NCBI RefSeq assembly: GCF_000024025.1
Contig: NC_013131.1
Location: forward strand, 2,108,001-2,172,000
Direction: 5' to 3'
DNA: 64,000 nucleotides
Source: Catenulispora acidiphila DSM 44928
GTDB lineage: Bacteria > Actinomycetota > Actinomycetes > Streptomycetales > Catenulisporaceae
The translations under genes and the position numbers were made by a program. Positions 14,311 through 23,349 of the stretch are shown one piece after another. The notes under the pieces are model-generated. The model saw nothing but the letters and a program-made list of their open reading frames with translations, did no database searches and was not told where the DNA came from. Position 1 is the first letter of the stretch, and each line of letters starts with the position of its first letter.

Positions 14311-16717
14311 CAAGCTCGTCGGCCAACCGCTGGTCCGCAAAGAGGATCCCCGGCTTCTGCGAGGCGACGGCCGCTACCTCGACGACCTCGGGCGCGGCGC
14401 CCTCGCGGCGGCGTTCGTCCGCAGCCCGGTCGCGCACGCGCGTATCGCAGACATCGATGTCGAGGACGCGCTCGACGTCGAAGGACTCGTCGCCGTCTAC
14501 ACCTACGAGGACCTGCCCGGCCGCATCGCCGAGCCGCTCCCGCTGCTGATCCCGCATCCCGATCTGACGCACCCCCGCACGCCGCACTGCCTGGCCAACG
14601 GCGAGGTGAACCACGTCGGCGAAGCCGTGGTGATGGTGGTCGCGACCGACCGCTACGTCGCCGAGGACGCCGCCGAGCGGATCCGGGTCGCCTACGAGGA
14701 CCTGCCGCCGGTCGTGGGCATCGACCAGGCGCGCGCCGGGGAGCGGCTGGTACACGTCGACGTGCCCGACAACATCGCGGCGCGCAGCGTGCAGACCAAC
14801 GGCAAGGGCGACGCCCAGGAGGCCATCGCCGCCGCCCCGCACCGCCTCGCCCTGGACCTGCACATCGAGCGCAGCGCCTCGATGCCGATGGAGGGCAAAG
14901 GCGTTCTGGCGCATTGGGATCCCGATGACAGAACCCTGCGAGTGCACTCCTCGACGCAGACCTCGACGAGCGTCCGCCTCGCTGTCGCCGCGAAGCTGGA
15001 ACTCCCGCCGGACCGGGTCGAGGTGATCACCCCCGACGTCGGCGGCGGGTTCGGCGTGAAGATCGTGCATCCCTGGCCCGAGGAGATCCTGGTCCCGTGG
15101 GCGGCGATGACGCTCGGCCGGGACGTGAAGTGGGTCGAGGACCGGCGCGAGCACTTCATCTCCAGCGCCCACGAGCGCGCTCAGGAGCAGCACGTCGAGG
15201 TCGGCTTCGACGACGCCGGGCGGCTGCGCGGGCTCAGCGTCGAGATCTGGCACGACAACGGCGCGTATGTGCCCTACGGGATCATCGTGCCGATCGTGAC
15301 GTCCACGCAGCTGCTGGGCCCGTACAAGGTCGGCGCCTACCGGGTGGAGTTCACATCGCTGTATACGAACACTGTTATCGTCACGCCCTACCGAGGCGCG
15401 GGACGGCCGCAGGGCGTGTTCGCGATGGAGCGGACGATGGACGCGATCGCCGAGTACCTGGGCATGGACCGGCTGGCGGTTCGTGAAGCGAACCTGATCC
15501 AGCCCGAGGAGATGCCCTACGACCAAGGCCTGGTCTTCCAGGACGGCCGTCCGCTGATCTACGACTCGGGCGACTACCCGACGATGCTGCGGATGATCCG
15601 CGAGCTGGTCGGCTGGGACGGCTTCGAAGCCGAGCGCGCCGCGGCCGCCGCCGAGGGGCGCCGGATCGGGATCGGGGTCGCGGCGTACGTCGAGGGCACC
15701 GGCATGGGCCCGTACGAAGGCGCGCACGTGAAGGTGGAGACAACCGGAGAAATCGTTGTCTCCACAGGGCTGACCACCCAAGGGCAGGGCCACTACACCT
15801 CGCTCGCGCAGATCGCCGCCGACGTGCTGGGTGTCGGAGTCGGCGACGTCACCGTCATCACCGGCGACACCCGGCGGTTCAAGTACGCGGTCGGGACCTT
15901 CGCCTCGCGCGCCATCGTGACCAGCGGCAACGCCGTCGCGATCGCCGCGGGCAAGGTCGCCGAGAAGGCGAAGCGGATCGCGGCGGCGGCGCTCGGCGGC
16001 GGGATCGACGCCGACGACCTGGAACTGGTCGACGGGAAGGTCCGACGGCGCGAGGACCACACCGCCTCGATCGATCTGCGCACCGTCGCGGTGCTGTCGA
16101 ATCCGCTCCGGTACGCCTTCGACGAGGCGGCGAAGGCGGCCACGCAGTTCGCGGCGGCCCTCGGGACCGGCGACGAACCGGGACTGGAGGCGACCGGCTA
16201 CTACATGCCGGACCGCTCGACGTTCGCCGCCGGGGCACACGGCGTCGTGGTCGAGACCGACCCCGAGACCGCTGATATCCGCATCCTGCGGTACTGCGTC
16301 GTGCACGACTGCGGCGTGGTGGTGAACCCGCGCATCGTCGAGGGACAGGTGCACGGCGGCGTCGCGCAGGGCGTCGGGGGAGCGCTGTACGAGCGGATCG
16401 TCTACGACGAGGCGGGGCAGCTGGTGAACGCCTCCTACATGGACTTCCTGATCCCGTTCGCCACCGAGGTGCCGCACATCGAAACGGCGCACATGGTCAC
16501 GCCGTCAGGGGTGAACCCCTTGGGCTTGAAGGGCGCGGGCGAAGCCGGGGTCATCCCGACCTCCGCCGCGGTCGCCTCGGCGATCCAGGACGCCGAAGGG
16601 CTGACAGTCCGGCGGATGCCGATCTCGCCGAGCGAGCTGTACGAGTTGCGCAAGACGCAGGTGTCGCAGATGACGCAGACGACGCGGGAGTCGCGGAAGG
16701 AACAGGTGAGCGCGTGA
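14303..16717 (+). CDS. Molybdenum hydroxylase large subunit (uracil/xanthine dehydrogenase family)
   Basis: 804 residues from ATG 14303 (MSDKLVGQPLVRKEDPRLL, the usual CoxL/XDH opening). Molybdopterin motifs include VGGGFGVKIVHPWPEE and PYRGAGRPQGVFAMER. The catalytic Glu is expected in GLKGAGEAGVIPT near the C-terminus. The active-site loop reads YRGAGR, not the CYS-containing loop (AYRCSFR) of true CO dehydrogenase, so this is a hydroxylase of an organic ring. Given barbiturase and a UraA-type permease in the same cluster, uracil/thymine to barbiturate is the best guess. Xanthine or another heterocycle remains possible. Confidence 0.92.
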   Translation: MSDKLVGQPLVRKEDPRLLRGDGRYLDDLGRGALAAAFVRSPVAHARIADIDVEDALDVEGLVAVYTYEDLPGRIAEPLPLLIPHPDLTHPRTPHCLANGEVNHVGEAVVMVVATDRYVAEDAAERIRVAYEDLPPVVGIDQARAGERLVHVDVPDNIAARSVQTNGKGDAQEAIAAAPHRLALDLHIERSASMPMEGKGVLAHWDPDDRTLRVHSSTQTSTSVRLAVAAKLELPPDRVEVITPDVGGGFGVKIVHPWPEEILVPWAAMTLGRDVKWVEDRREHFISSAHERAQEQHVEVGFDDAGRLRGLSVEIWHDNGAYVPYGIIVPIVTSTQLLGPYKVGAYRVEFTSLYTNTVIVTPYRGAGRPQGVFAMERTMDAIAEYLGMDRLAVREANLIQPEEMPYDQGLVFQDGRPLIYDSGDYPTMLRMIRELVGWDGFEAERAAAAAEGRRIGIGVAAYVEGTGMGPYEGAHVKVETTGEIVVSTGLTTQGQGHYTSLAQIAADVLGVGVGDVTVITGDTRRFKYAVGTFASRAIVTSGNAVAIAAGKVAEKAKRIAAAALGGGIDADDLELVDGKVRRREDHTASIDLRTVAVLSNPLRYAFDEAAKAATQFAAALGTGDEPGLEATGYYMPDRSTFAAGAHGVVVETDPETADIRILRYCVVHDCGVVVNPRIVEGQVHGGVAQGVGGALYERIVYDEAGQLVNASYMDFLIPFATEVPHIETAHMVTPSGVNPLGLKGAGEAGVIPTSAAVASAIQDAEGLTVRRMPISPSELYELRKTQVSQMTQTTRESRKEQVSA

Positions 16718-17385
16718 AGGTCTCCGGGAGCGCGGTTCTCAACGCCGACGTGGGGCGGGTTTACGAAGCGCTGACGGATCCACGAACACTGGCGGCGGCG
16801 ATCCCCGGCTGCGAACGCCTGGAGATGGTCGCCCCCGACATCTACGACATGGTGGTCACGGTCGGCGTCGGCTCGATCAAGGGCACATACAAGGGACGCG
16901 TGGAACTCGCCGACCAGTCGGCGCCCCGCTCCTTCACCCTGCGCGCCTCCGGCGCCGGCGCCCCGGGCACCGTCTCGGCGGAGTGCCGGATGCTGCTGGT
17001 CGACGAAGCCGCCGCCCGCACCCGCGTGGAATACGACGCCGACGCGGTGATCGGCGGCGTGGTCGGCGGAGTCGGCCAGCGCATGCTCGGCGGCGTGGCG
17101 CGCAAGCTCGCGGGCCAGTTCTTCACCGGCATGAACGGTGTGCTGACGCGCGACGGCGTCCCCGCGCCGGCCCAGGACCAGGCGGAACTGGTCCCGGCGA
17201 CCGTGCTGCACCCCGCGACCGGACCGGTCGCCGCCTTCCCGATCGCCGCGCCGTCCGGGCAGCCGGGCACATCCCCGGCGGTGGTGGCGCTGGCGGCAGG
17301 ACTCGCCGGTGCGGCGGCGGCGCTGAGCGGTGTGGTGCTCGGCTACGTGATGGGCCGCCTGAGCGGTCGGCGGGGGTCGCGGTGA
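16714..17385 (+). CDS. CoxG-like SRPBCC protein, membrane-anchored
   Basis: 223 residues. The SRPBCC fold (about 1-145) opens with KVSGSAVLNADVGRVYEALTD and has PRTLAAAIPGCERLE, typical of CoxG proteins that accompany molybdenum hydroxylases. After a Pro/Ala linker the C-terminus has one membrane helix (about 190-215) and a short basic tail. CoxG in Oligotropha tethers CO dehydrogenase to the membrane, so a similar recruiting role is likely. GTG 16714 overlaps the large-subunit stop by 4 bases (GTGA). A 211-base gap follows before the next gene. Confidence 0.87.
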   Translation: MKVSGSAVLNADVGRVYEALTDPRTLAAAIPGCERLEMVAPDIYDMVVTVGVGSIKGTYKGRVELADQSAPRSFTLRASGAGAPGTVSAECRMLLVDEAAARTRVEYDADAVIGGVVGGVGQRMLGGVARKLAGQFFTGMNGVLTRDGVPAPAQDQAELVPATVLHPATGPVAAFPIAAPSGQPGTSPAVVALAAGLAGAAAALSGVVLGYVMGRLSGRRGSR

Positions 17386-17596
17386 CGGGAAACGACACGG
17401 ACTCGGGGATGGGGCGCCACAAGGCTGGAGCGCTTCACGAAAATCGTGTGCGGCACAGCATTTCGCCGAACAAGTGCCCTGATATGGCCGGCCATAGTGC
17501 GCGTATCTCTGCCGATCGAGCCGCACCTCCCGCTGAAGCGCTTCGCACAAAGCCATTCCTCGCACCACAGCGCGACCTGACATCCCGAGGTTCCAC

Positions 17597-18493
17597 ATGC
17601 GCCCCTTGACCGCAGCCGCCCTCCAACTCGCCCCTCACCCCGGCCCGCTCACCGCCAACAGCGTCGGGGAGAACCTCAACCGCGCCGTCGAGCTGATCGA
17701 GCGCTGCGTCGGGGAGACCGGCGCCGACCTGCTCGTGCTGCCCGAAGCCGTCACCACCGGCTTCACGCCCGGCATCCCCGTGGAGGAACTCTGGGACCTG
17801 ATGAGCCCGGTCCCCGGCCCGACCACCGAGCCGGTGCAGCAAGCGGCGCAGCGCCTCGGCGTCCATGTCGTGCACTGCACCTACGAGCGCGGCGAGGAGC
17901 GCGGCGTGGTCTACAACTCCGCGATGCTCATCGGACCGACCGGCGAGGTGCTCGGGGTCTACCGCAAGACGCACCTGTTCCCCGGCGAGACGCAGTGGGT
18001 CACGCCCGGCGATTCGGTCAGCGTCGTCGACACCGAACTCGGGCGCATCGGGCTCACCGTCTGCTTCGACGGCGACTTCCCCGAACTGTTCCGCATCCAG
18101 GCGGTGCGCGGCGCGGAGATCATCTGCCGGCCCTCGGCGCTGTTGCGGTCCGCCGACATCTGGGAGCTGACCACGCGGGCCCGCGCCTACGACAACCACG
18201 TCTACGTCATCGGCGCCAACGCCACCGGCACCGATCCGGCCGGCGTGCACTACTTCGGCAACTCGCTGATCGTCACGCCGATCGCCGAGGTGGTGGCGCG
18301 CGCCGCCTCGCACGAGGGCTGGGCCGCCGCACGGTTGGACCCGGCCGACGCCATGCGGACCCTGACTCCCGGCTCGGACCGCGCGCAGACCTTCGACCAC
18401 CTCGCCGAGCGCAATCTGGGTCTGCTCGACACCTACCAGAAGGACCTGATCGGCCCGGCGCAGACCCCGTTCCGGCTCGGGGGTGGTGCATGA
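17597..18493 (+). CDS. Carbon-nitrogen hydrolase (nitrilase superfamily amidase)
   Basis: 298 residues with the complete Glu-Lys-Cys triad: LPEAVTTGF (Glu50), VYRKTHLF (Lys124) and LTVCFDGDFPE (Cys156). The superfamily hydrolyses amides, N-carbamoyl groups or nitriles in the cytoplasm. In this cluster the most useful reaction would be removal of the last amide (malonamate to malonate and ammonia) or hydrolysis of an N-carbamoyl intermediate; this is inference. ATG 17597 is the first in-frame Met. The stop overlaps hyuA by 4 bases (ATGA), so it is co-translated with the hydantoinase pair. Confidence 0.9.
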   Translation: MRPLTAAALQLAPHPGPLTANSVGENLNRAVELIERCVGETGADLLVLPEAVTTGFTPGIPVEELWDLMSPVPGPTTEPVQQAAQRLGVHVVHCTYERGEERGVVYNSAMLIGPTGEVLGVYRKTHLFPGETQWVTPGDSVSVVDTELGRIGLTVCFDGDFPELFRIQAVRGAEIICRPSALLRSADIWELTTRARAYDNHVYVIGANATGTDPAGVHYFGNSLIVTPIAEVVARAASHEGWAAARLDPADAMRTLTPGSDRAQTFDHLAERNLGLLDTYQKDLIGPAQTPFRLGGGA

Positions 18494-20562
18494 TCCGGAT
18501 CGGCATCGACACCGGCGGGACGTTCACCGACGTCGTGGCGATCGACGAGGACAACGGCCGCGCGGTCGCCGGCAAGGTGCCCTCGACGCCCGCCGATCCC
18601 TCGCGGGGGTTCCTCGCCGCCGTCCGCAGGGCCCTGACTCTCCTGGACGCCGTCCCGCACGACATCGCCGTCGTCAGCCACGGCACCACCGTCGCCACCA
18701 ACCAGCTCCTGCAGGGCAAGGTCGAAAGCCTCGGCTTCATCACCACGGCAGGGTTCGAACACCTGCTGGAGATCGCCCGCCAGTCCGTCCCCGACGGCTA
18801 CGGCAACAGCTACTTCTGGGTCAAGCCGCCGCGCATCGTCCCAGCCGACCTGGTCCGCGGTGTCGGCGGGCGGCTGGACGCCGACGGCGAGGAGGTCCGC
18901 GCCTTCAACACCGCCGATGCCAAGGAGGCGGCACGCTTTCTGAAGGCGGCGGGAGTCCGCTCGATAGGCGTCTCCTTCCTGCACTCCTACGCCAACGCAG
19001 AACACGAACAAGCGATGCGCGACATTCTCGAGGCGGAGTTCCCCGAGGCCGCCGTGTCGATCTCCTCTGACGTCCTGCCCGAGTACCGCGAGTACGAGCG
19101 GTCGATGACCACGCTCGTCGACGCCGCTGTGAAACCGACCGTCGCCGGCTACGTCGGCCGCATCCGGGAACGCCTGGATGCCTTGACCGGCAACGCTCGC
19201 AGCGTGCCTTTCTACGTCATGAAGTCCAACGGCGGCGTGCTGTCGGCGGAGGAAGTCGTCCGCCAACCGGTCACCACCGTCCTGTCCGGTCCGGCCGCCG
19301 GAGCCCTCGGCGCCGCGCTCATCTCCGCGCACGCCGGCTTCGACCGCATCCTGACCCTCGACGGCGGCGGCACCTCGACCGACGTCGCGGTCGTCCTGCA
19401 CGGCGAACCGGCCGTCACCACCGAGGGCGGCGTCGGCGGCTATCCCTCGAAGATCCCGATGATCGACGTCGTGACCGTCGGCGCCGGCGGCGGCTCGGTC
19501 GCCTGGCTGGCGCCGGAGGGCACGCTCAAAGTCGGACCGCGCTCCGCCGGCGCCGACCCCGGCCCGGTCTGCTACGGACGCGGCGGCACCGAGGTCACCG
19601 TCACCGACGCGCACCTGGTTCTGGGACGCATCCCCGACGGCCTGCTCGGCGGCGAGGTGCCGCTGGACCGGGACGCCGCGCGCGCCGGGCTCGCCGTACT
19701 CGGCGGCAAGCTCGGTCTGAGCCAGGAGGCGGTCGCCGCCGGAATCCTGGAGATCTCGGCGTGGAACCAAGCCAATGCCCTGCGACAGGTGACGATCAAG
19801 CGCGGGCTGGACGTGCGCGACTTCCAACTGACCGCGTTCGGCGGCTCCGGCGCGTTGTTGGCTTGTCGTCTTGTCGACATCCTCGGCGTGCGCGGGGTGC
19901 TGGTCCCGCCCGATCCCGGCAACGTCTCGGCGTTCGGCCTGCTCACCGTGGACGTGCGCAACGACTACGTCCAGACCTACGTCCGCCGCCACGACCGCGT
20001 CGACGTCGGGCGAGTCAGGGCCCTGTTCGCCGAGCTGCAAGCCTCCGCGGCGAAAGCCCTGCACGCCGAAGGGTTCGCCGAGCCGGAGCAAGTCTTCAAG
20101 CGCAGCGCCGACCTCCGCTACTTCGGGCAGGCCTACGAGGTGCGCGTCCCCGTGCCCGAGGAAGACTTCGGTCCGCAAGCCGCCGAAGCCGTCGTCGAAG
20201 CCTTCCACGCGGCTCACGAGGGCATGTATGGGTACTCATTCCGCGGCGACGAGCGCCAGTCCGCGGAATGGGTCAACCTGCGCGTCACCGGCATCGGCCC
20301 GATCCGCCGCCCGGAGATCGCCGAAGTCGCCGTGCGAAGCGGCGGGGAACCCGAACCGTCTGGCGTCCGCCCGGTCTGGTTCGACGAGACCCCCGTCGAA
20401 GCCGCGATCCATCATCGCAGAGCCCTCATGCACGGCGACCGCGTCCGCGGCCCGGCGATCATCGAGGAATATGGCTCGACCGTCCCGGTGCACCCCGGCT
20501 TCGTCTGCGCCGTGGACCGCTGGGGGAATCTGCTGCTGACGCAGGAGGAACGCCCGTGCTGA
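18490..20562 (+). CDS. hyuA: Hydantoinase/oxoprolinase family protein, subunit A
   Basis: 690 residues of the HyuA family (N-methylhydantoinase, acetone carboxylase and 5-oxoprolinase relatives), which use ATP to activate a cyclic amide or similar carbonyl. Nucleotide-binding motifs of the actin-like fold are visible: RIGIDTGGTFTDVV at the start, VSHGTTVATNQLL, LDGGGTSTDVAVV and VGAGGGSVAWL. It begins at ATG 18490 overlapping the amidase stop and ends overlapping the hyuB start by 7 bases. Its partner is the next gene. The exact substrate is unknown; a ring-opening or amide-cleaving step in N-heterocycle breakdown fits the location. Confidence 0.9.
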   Translation: MIRIGIDTGGTFTDVVAIDEDNGRAVAGKVPSTPADPSRGFLAAVRRALTLLDAVPHDIAVVSHGTTVATNQLLQGKVESLGFITTAGFEHLLEIARQSVPDGYGNSYFWVKPPRIVPADLVRGVGGRLDADGEEVRAFNTADAKEAARFLKAAGVRSIGVSFLHSYANAEHEQAMRDILEAEFPEAAVSISSDVLPEYREYERSMTTLVDAAVKPTVAGYVGRIRERLDALTGNARSVPFYVMKSNGGVLSAEEVVRQPVTTVLSGPAAGALGAALISAHAGFDRILTLDGGGTSTDVAVVLHGEPAVTTEGGVGGYPSKIPMIDVVTVGAGGGSVAWLAPEGTLKVGPRSAGADPGPVCYGRGGTEVTVTDAHLVLGRIPDGLLGGEVPLDRDAARAGLAVLGGKLGLSQEAVAAGILEISAWNQANALRQVTIKRGLDVRDFQLTAFGGSGALLACRLVDILGVRGVLVPPDPGNVSAFGLLTVDVRNDYVQTYVRRHDRVDVGRVRALFAELQASAAKALHAEGFAEPEQVFKRSADLRYFGQAYEVRVPVPEEDFGPQAAEAVVEAFHAAHEGMYGYSFRGDERQSAEWVNLRVTGIGPIRRPEIAEVAVRSGGEPEPSGVRPVWFDETPVEAAIHHRRALMHGDRVRGPAIIEEYGSTVPVHPGFVCAVDRWGNLLLTQEERPC

Positions 20563-22397
20563 ACCCGGTGCTGCTGGAGATCGTCGAGGGCACGTTGGCC
20601 TCCGTCGAACGCGAGGTCGAGACCGCGATCGCCCGGACCTCGCGCTCCCCGATGATCCGCGACGCCCACGACTTCCGCGTCGGCATCCACGACGCCCGGC
20701 TGCGCAAGCTCACCGGCCGGTCGTACTCCGCGCTGGTGCATCCGGTGGTCCGCGACTACCCGGTGGACCAGATGCGGCCCGGCGACGTCTTCTTCCACAA
20801 CGACGTCTACCTCTCCGAAGGCGGCATCGGACACCTTCCCGACCTGTGCGTCACCGTGCCGGTCTTCCACGACGGCGCGGTGGCCGCCTTCGTCCAGGCC
20901 TTCGGACACCACGACGACATCGGCGGCGCGTGCCCCGGATCGATGCCCTCCGGCGCGCGCAGCGTCTTCGAAGAAGGCTTGATGGTCCCGCCGATCCGGC
21001 TGTGGGACGCCGGCGTGCCGAACGAGGCGGCGCTGAAGATCATGACGCGCAACTCCCGGATGCCGGACTCGCTGGCCGCAGACCTGGACGCGGAGTGCTC
21101 GGCGTGCCTGATGGGAGCGCGGCGCCTCGGGGAGGTCTTCGCGCGCTACGGCCGCGAGGCCGTTGAGGAGTGCTTCGACGCCATCATCGACCTGACCACC
21201 GAGACCTTCCGCCGCGAGATCCTGGCGAAGATCCCCGAGGGCTCCTACACCTGGGAGGACTACGCCGAGCACGACGGCGTCGACCCGCCGAAGCTGCACC
21301 GCCAGCGCATCACGCTGACCAAGCTCGCCGAGGACGGCGGCCGGCTGATCATCGACTTCGACGGCACCGGACCGCAGGCGAAGGGACCGATCAACCACTG
21401 CGGCGACTACGCGGACGGCAACTTCCTGAAGAAGTGGCTCGCCCCGGTGCTGCGCAACCTCGCCGACAGCCCGGAGCGGATGGCCGAGCTCGACGTGAAC
21501 GAGGGCGTCGTCCCGCTGATCGAGATGCGCTTCCCGCCGCCTGGAACGCTGCTCACACCGGTGTTCCCGGCGCCGACGAACGCCCGCACCTTCGTGATCC
21601 TGCGGCTGCTCGGCGTGCTGTCCGGGGCGCTGGCCAAAGCCGTGGACGGCCGCATGCCCGCCGACCAGGAGACCATCCGCTACACCGGCGTCTACGGCAC
21701 CGACGCCGACGGGCTGCCGTACCTGATGCGCGAAGTCCTCGGCGGCGGCTCCGGCGGGCGCTATTACGCCGACGGCGAGGACACGATCCACGTCGTGCCG
21801 GACTCGCGGAACATCCCCGTGGAGTTCGCCGAGGCGCGCTGGCCGTTCCGCGTGGAGAAACTGGGATTGGCGGTGGACTCCGGCGGAGCGGGGCGCTTCC
21901 GCGGCGGACTCGGCTATGAGAAGCAGATCAGGATGCTGCGAGACGCCGATTTCATGAGCATCGCCGACCGCTCGATCCTGGGCTGCTGGGGCGTGAAGGG
22001 CGGCCGGGCGGGCCGGCCGTTCGAGGTGGTGATCGATCCGGGCGGTCCCGCGGAGCGGAAGGTCGACGCGCTGGCGGACGCCGAACCGGTGTACGCCGGG
22101 GAGATCATCCGGATCCGGACGACCGGCGGCGGCGGGTGGGGCGACCCGTTCGAGCGGCCGATGGCGGACATCATCACTGATGTGCGGTGGGGCAAGGTCT
22201 CGATCGAGGGCGCGCGGCGGGACTACGGCGTGGTGCTGACGCCGGTCGGTACCGGCTATGAGGTCGATGCCGCGGCGACCGGGACACTGCGCGAGGAGAT
22301 GTGGATGTTCCGTGGCCACGAGGCGTTCTTCGACCGGGGTCCGGGCTTCGCGGCGATGGCGCACGGAGCGACATCAGCCTATTGCGATTGGCAGTGA
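20556..22397 (+). CDS. hyuB: Hydantoinase B/oxoprolinase family protein
   Basis: 613 residues from GTG 20556, where the family's opening NPVLLEIVEGTLASVERE begins. Conserved segments include FFHNDVYLSEGGIGHLPD, HHDDIGGACPGSMP, DFDGTGPQAKGPINHC and the late GRRGG-like Gly-rich region SGGAGRFRGGLGYEKQI. It pairs with HyuA as the second subunit of an ATP-dependent amide-cleaving enzyme. GTG is favoured because GGAGGAA lies just upstream and the start sits inside the hyuA stop overlap. Carbamate kinase begins one base after its stop. Confidence 0.9.
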   Translation: MLNPVLLEIVEGTLASVEREVETAIARTSRSPMIRDAHDFRVGIHDARLRKLTGRSYSALVHPVVRDYPVDQMRPGDVFFHNDVYLSEGGIGHLPDLCVTVPVFHDGAVAAFVQAFGHHDDIGGACPGSMPSGARSVFEEGLMVPPIRLWDAGVPNEAALKIMTRNSRMPDSLAADLDAECSACLMGARRLGEVFARYGREAVEECFDAIIDLTTETFRREILAKIPEGSYTWEDYAEHDGVDPPKLHRQRITLTKLAEDGGRLIIDFDGTGPQAKGPINHCGDYADGNFLKKWLAPVLRNLADSPERMAELDVNEGVVPLIEMRFPPPGTLLTPVFPAPTNARTFVILRLLGVLSGALAKAVDGRMPADQETIRYTGVYGTDADGLPYLMREVLGGGSGGRYYADGEDTIHVVPDSRNIPVEFAEARWPFRVEKLGLAVDSGGAGRFRGGLGYEKQIRMLRDADFMSIADRSILGCWGVKGGRAGRPFEVVIDPGGPAERKVDALADAEPVYAGEIIRIRTTGGGGWGDPFERPMADIITDVRWGKVSIEGARRDYGVVLTPVGTGYEVDAAATGTLREEMWMFRGHEAFFDRGPGFAAMAHGATSAYCDWQ

Positions 22398-22398
22398 C

Positions 22399-23349
22399 AT
22401 GCGGACCCTGATCGCGTTGGGCGGCAACGCCATGACCGCCTCGGACGGCCGCGCACGCCCCGAGGACCAGATCGCGGCGGTCGGCGTGGCGATGGAGGCG
22501 GTCGCCGATCTGGTGGCGGCCGGCGTCGAGGTGGTGCTGACCCACGGCAACGGACCGCAGGTCGGCAACCTCCTGGTGAAGAACGAGCTCGCCGCGCACG
22601 TCGTGCCGCCAGTCCCGCTGGACTGGTGCGGCGCGCAGACCCAGGGGACGCTCGGCTTCGTCATTGTCAGCGCGCTGGAGCGGGCTCTGGCGGCGCGCGG
22701 CGTCGCCAAGCCGGTCGCCGCCGTCGTGACCCGCACGCTGGTCGACGCGAACGACCGCGGTTTCACCCACCCGACCAAGCCGATCGGCCGGTACCTGCCG
22801 AAGGAGCAGGCGGTCGCGATGATCGCGCACGGGCAGACCTGGGAGGACCGCGGCGAGCGCGGCTGGCGCCGGGTCGTCGCCTCGCCGGAACCGCTCGAAG
22901 TGCTCGACGCCGCAGCGGCGAAGACGCTTGTCGAAGCCGGGTACGTCGTCGTCGCCTGCGGTGGCGGCGGGATCCCGATGGTGCACGATCTGGGGTCGGC
23001 GAAGGCTCTTCGCGGCGTCGAAGCCGTCATCGACAAGGACCTCTCAGCGGTCCTGCTGGCCCGGGCCGTCGGCGCGGACCACCTCGTCATCGCCACCGAC
23101 GTGGACCACATGTTCGTCCACTTCGGTACTCCGGACGTCAGGGCCCTGGATCGCATCGACGTCGCCGACCTGCGCGCGCATCTGGCAGCAGGGGAGTTCG
23201 GCGGCGGGAGCATGGCGCCGAAGGCGGAGGCGGCGTGCCGGTTCGTGGAGGGCGGAGGGCGGCGCGCCGTCGTCACCGCGCTGGGAAGCATTCGTGAAGC
23301 TGTTCTCGGGGAAGCGGGAACCGTAGTGGAAGGAGCCACAAGTGCCTGA
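22399..23349 (+). CDS. arcC: Carbamate kinase
   Basis: 316 residues, the usual size. Amino-acid-kinase motifs: LIALGGNAM at the N-terminus, [13 protein letters not shown], the CK-specific [28 protein letters not shown] and [11 protein letters not shown]. It converts carbamoyl phosphate and ADP to carbamate and ATP. No arginine deiminase or ornithine carbamoyltransferase gene is nearby, so the carbamoyl phosphate must come from another reaction; the FdrA/DUF1116 pair at the other end of the cluster is the obvious source. ATG 22399 follows the hyuB stop by one base, and its stop overlaps the next gene by 8 bases. Confidence 0.93.
   Translation: MRTLIALGGNAMTASDGRARPEDQIAAVGVAMEAVADLVAAGVEVVLTHGNGPQVGNLLVKNELAAHVVPPVPLDWCGAQTQGTLGFVIVSALERALAARGVAKPVAAVVTRTLVDANDRGFTHPTKPIGRYLPKEQAVAMIAHGQTWEDRGERGWRRVVASPEPLEVLDAAAAKTLVEAGYVVVACGGGGIPMVHDLGSAKALRGVEAVIDKDLSAVLLARAVGADHLVIATDVDHMFVHFGTPDVRALDRIDVADLRAHLAAGEFGGGSMAPKAEAACRFVEGGGRRAVVTALGSIREAVLGEAGTVVEGATSA

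Noticed and set aside
12947-16717. Calling the Mo enzyme an aerobic CO dehydrogenase because of its CoxMSL layout
   Set aside because: The Cys-containing active-site loop of true CO dehydrogenase is replaced by YRGAGR.
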